DNA of 64,000 nt from Luteibaculum sp964627445. GTDB taxonomy: Bacteria > Bacteroidota > Bacteroidia > Flavobacteriales_D > Luteibaculaceae. Of the stretch, positions 63,768-64,000 are shown one piece after another (position 1 is the stretch's first letter; each line of letters opens with the position of its first letter). The stretch is from assembly GCA_964627445.1 (NCBI GenBank), contig CAZVJF010000010.1, positions 60,311 through 124,310 on the forward strand, in the 5' to 3' direction. Below the pieces are notes generated by a model that worked only from the letters and a program-made list of their open reading frames with translations, did not search any database and had not been told where the DNA came from. The translations under genes were made by a program, and so were the position numbers.

Positions 63768-63835
63768 CCGCCCCGTTCGCGGGAAATGTTCTTTCAACCG
63801 ACAGAAAATAATCTTCAAAAAAAATCGCCTAGCGG

Positions 63836-63865
63836 TTTGCAGATTAAAAAAAGTTCTTACCTTTG
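63836..63865 (+). promoter_or_regulatory. Downstream promoter of the presumed rrn operon
   Basis: TTTG (63836-63839), 18-base spacer, TACCTTTG (63858-63865), an exact match with the same spacing as the adhesin promoter. It is followed by CGCTCCCGTTTTCGG, which resembles the sequence after the first promoter. Confidence 0.8.
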
Positions 63866-64000
63866 CGCTCCCGTTTTCGGAGAGAGTGAGAGATAAGAGG
63901 GAGAGAGAACGGGGCTGAGACGCAGAGATGCGTTGAGGTTTTTAAGAAGAGAAAAGTTCTTTGAAATAATTGTTTTGGGAAAGAAGTAGTACATCGAATA
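63866..64000 (+). other. Leader, probably of a 16S-23S-5S rRNA operon beyond the window
   Basis: Purine-rich leader with no coding frame, carrying GTTCTTTGAAATA (63956-63968), which resembles the boxA antitermination site (E. coli TGCTCTTTAACA) and the usual sequence before 16S genes in this phylum. The 16S gene itself is not in the window. Confidence 0.6.

Overview
The window reads as a chromosomal segment of a Bacteroidota bacterium, most likely a marine-type Flavobacteriales. Four signs point there: a giant surface protein with a type IX secretion (T9SS) C-terminal sorting domain; promoters of the TTTG / TAnnTTTG kind; families that are typical of the phylum (DUF5686, PafA-type phosphatase, DUF6567-like lipoprotein, DUF3299-like protein, FadB with the dehydrogenase domain first); and the gene order rpsM-rpsK-rpsD-rpoA-rplQ-carA-eno. 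Most of the window is dense core metabolism with short gaps. Only a few places look accessory: about 24.0-24.5 kb, 27.4-27.7 kb and 33.6-34.0 kb.

Layout. 1-5.5 kb: end of the ribosomal alpha operon, a terminator, carA-eno, a terminator. 5.7-10.1 kb: a helical-repeat protein facing a two-gene outer-membrane unit (HhH plus beta-barrel). 10.2-14.3 kb: adk-obg-PAP2-crcB-pafA, all overlapping or nearly so. 14.4-20.8 kb (minus): DUF5686 barrel, M16 peptidase, O-methyltransferase, threonine aldolase, NYN-LOTUS protein and a 51-codon small gene that abuts it. 20.8-27.4 kb (minus): beta-oxidation operon marR-fadB-IVP-fadA-fadE, closed by a perfect 12-bp terminator. 27.8-33.6 kb: a 1924-residue T9SS adhesin between two unexplained intergenic stretches. 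34.0-38.2 kb: MscS, an m5C methyltransferase, a lipoprotein, YebC, a LON-domain protein. 38.2-48.8 kb: secreted unknowns, a minus-strand cluster hemB-yidD-DUF192-lgt-fur, trhO, an M1 peptidase, a glycosyltransferase/epimerase pair and a DUF2807 lipoprotein. 48.9-53.4 kb: ABC-F protein, small membrane protein, SCO protein and acyl-CoA synthetase. 53.5-59.2 kb: nitronate monooxygenase, amidohydrolase, SDR, purL. 59.3-63.7 kb: an ethylene-receptor-like histidine kinase with its response regulator, a small barrel, an aromatic amino acid hydroxylase and an SDR. 63.7-64.0 kb: tandem strong promoters and a boxA-like leader, most simply read as the front of a ribosomal RNA operon that starts beyond the window.

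How genes fit together. Fatty acids are activated by the acyl-CoA synthetase (51.6-53.4 kb) and degraded by the FadE/FadB/FadA set, probably under the MarR protein whose gene overlaps fadB and has a 12-bp palindrome just upstream. The Fur gene heads a tight cluster that ends in hemB, linking iron sensing to haem synthesis by position. The adhesin, the barrel proteins, DUF5686 and several lipoproteins form the envelope set.

Most notable: the kinase with an intact copper/ethylene-site signature (Asp38, Cys77, His81); the coupled 51-aa gene after the NYN-LOTUS gene; the IVP gene flanked by inverted degenerate repeats inside the fad operon; the two related unexplained regions on either side of the adhesin; the inverted repeat between the barrel gene and the aromatic hydroxylase gene; and the duplicated rrn-type promoters. 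No tRNA, CRISPR array, insertion sequence or riboswitch was recognised. All calls are from reading the sequence; no database search was run.
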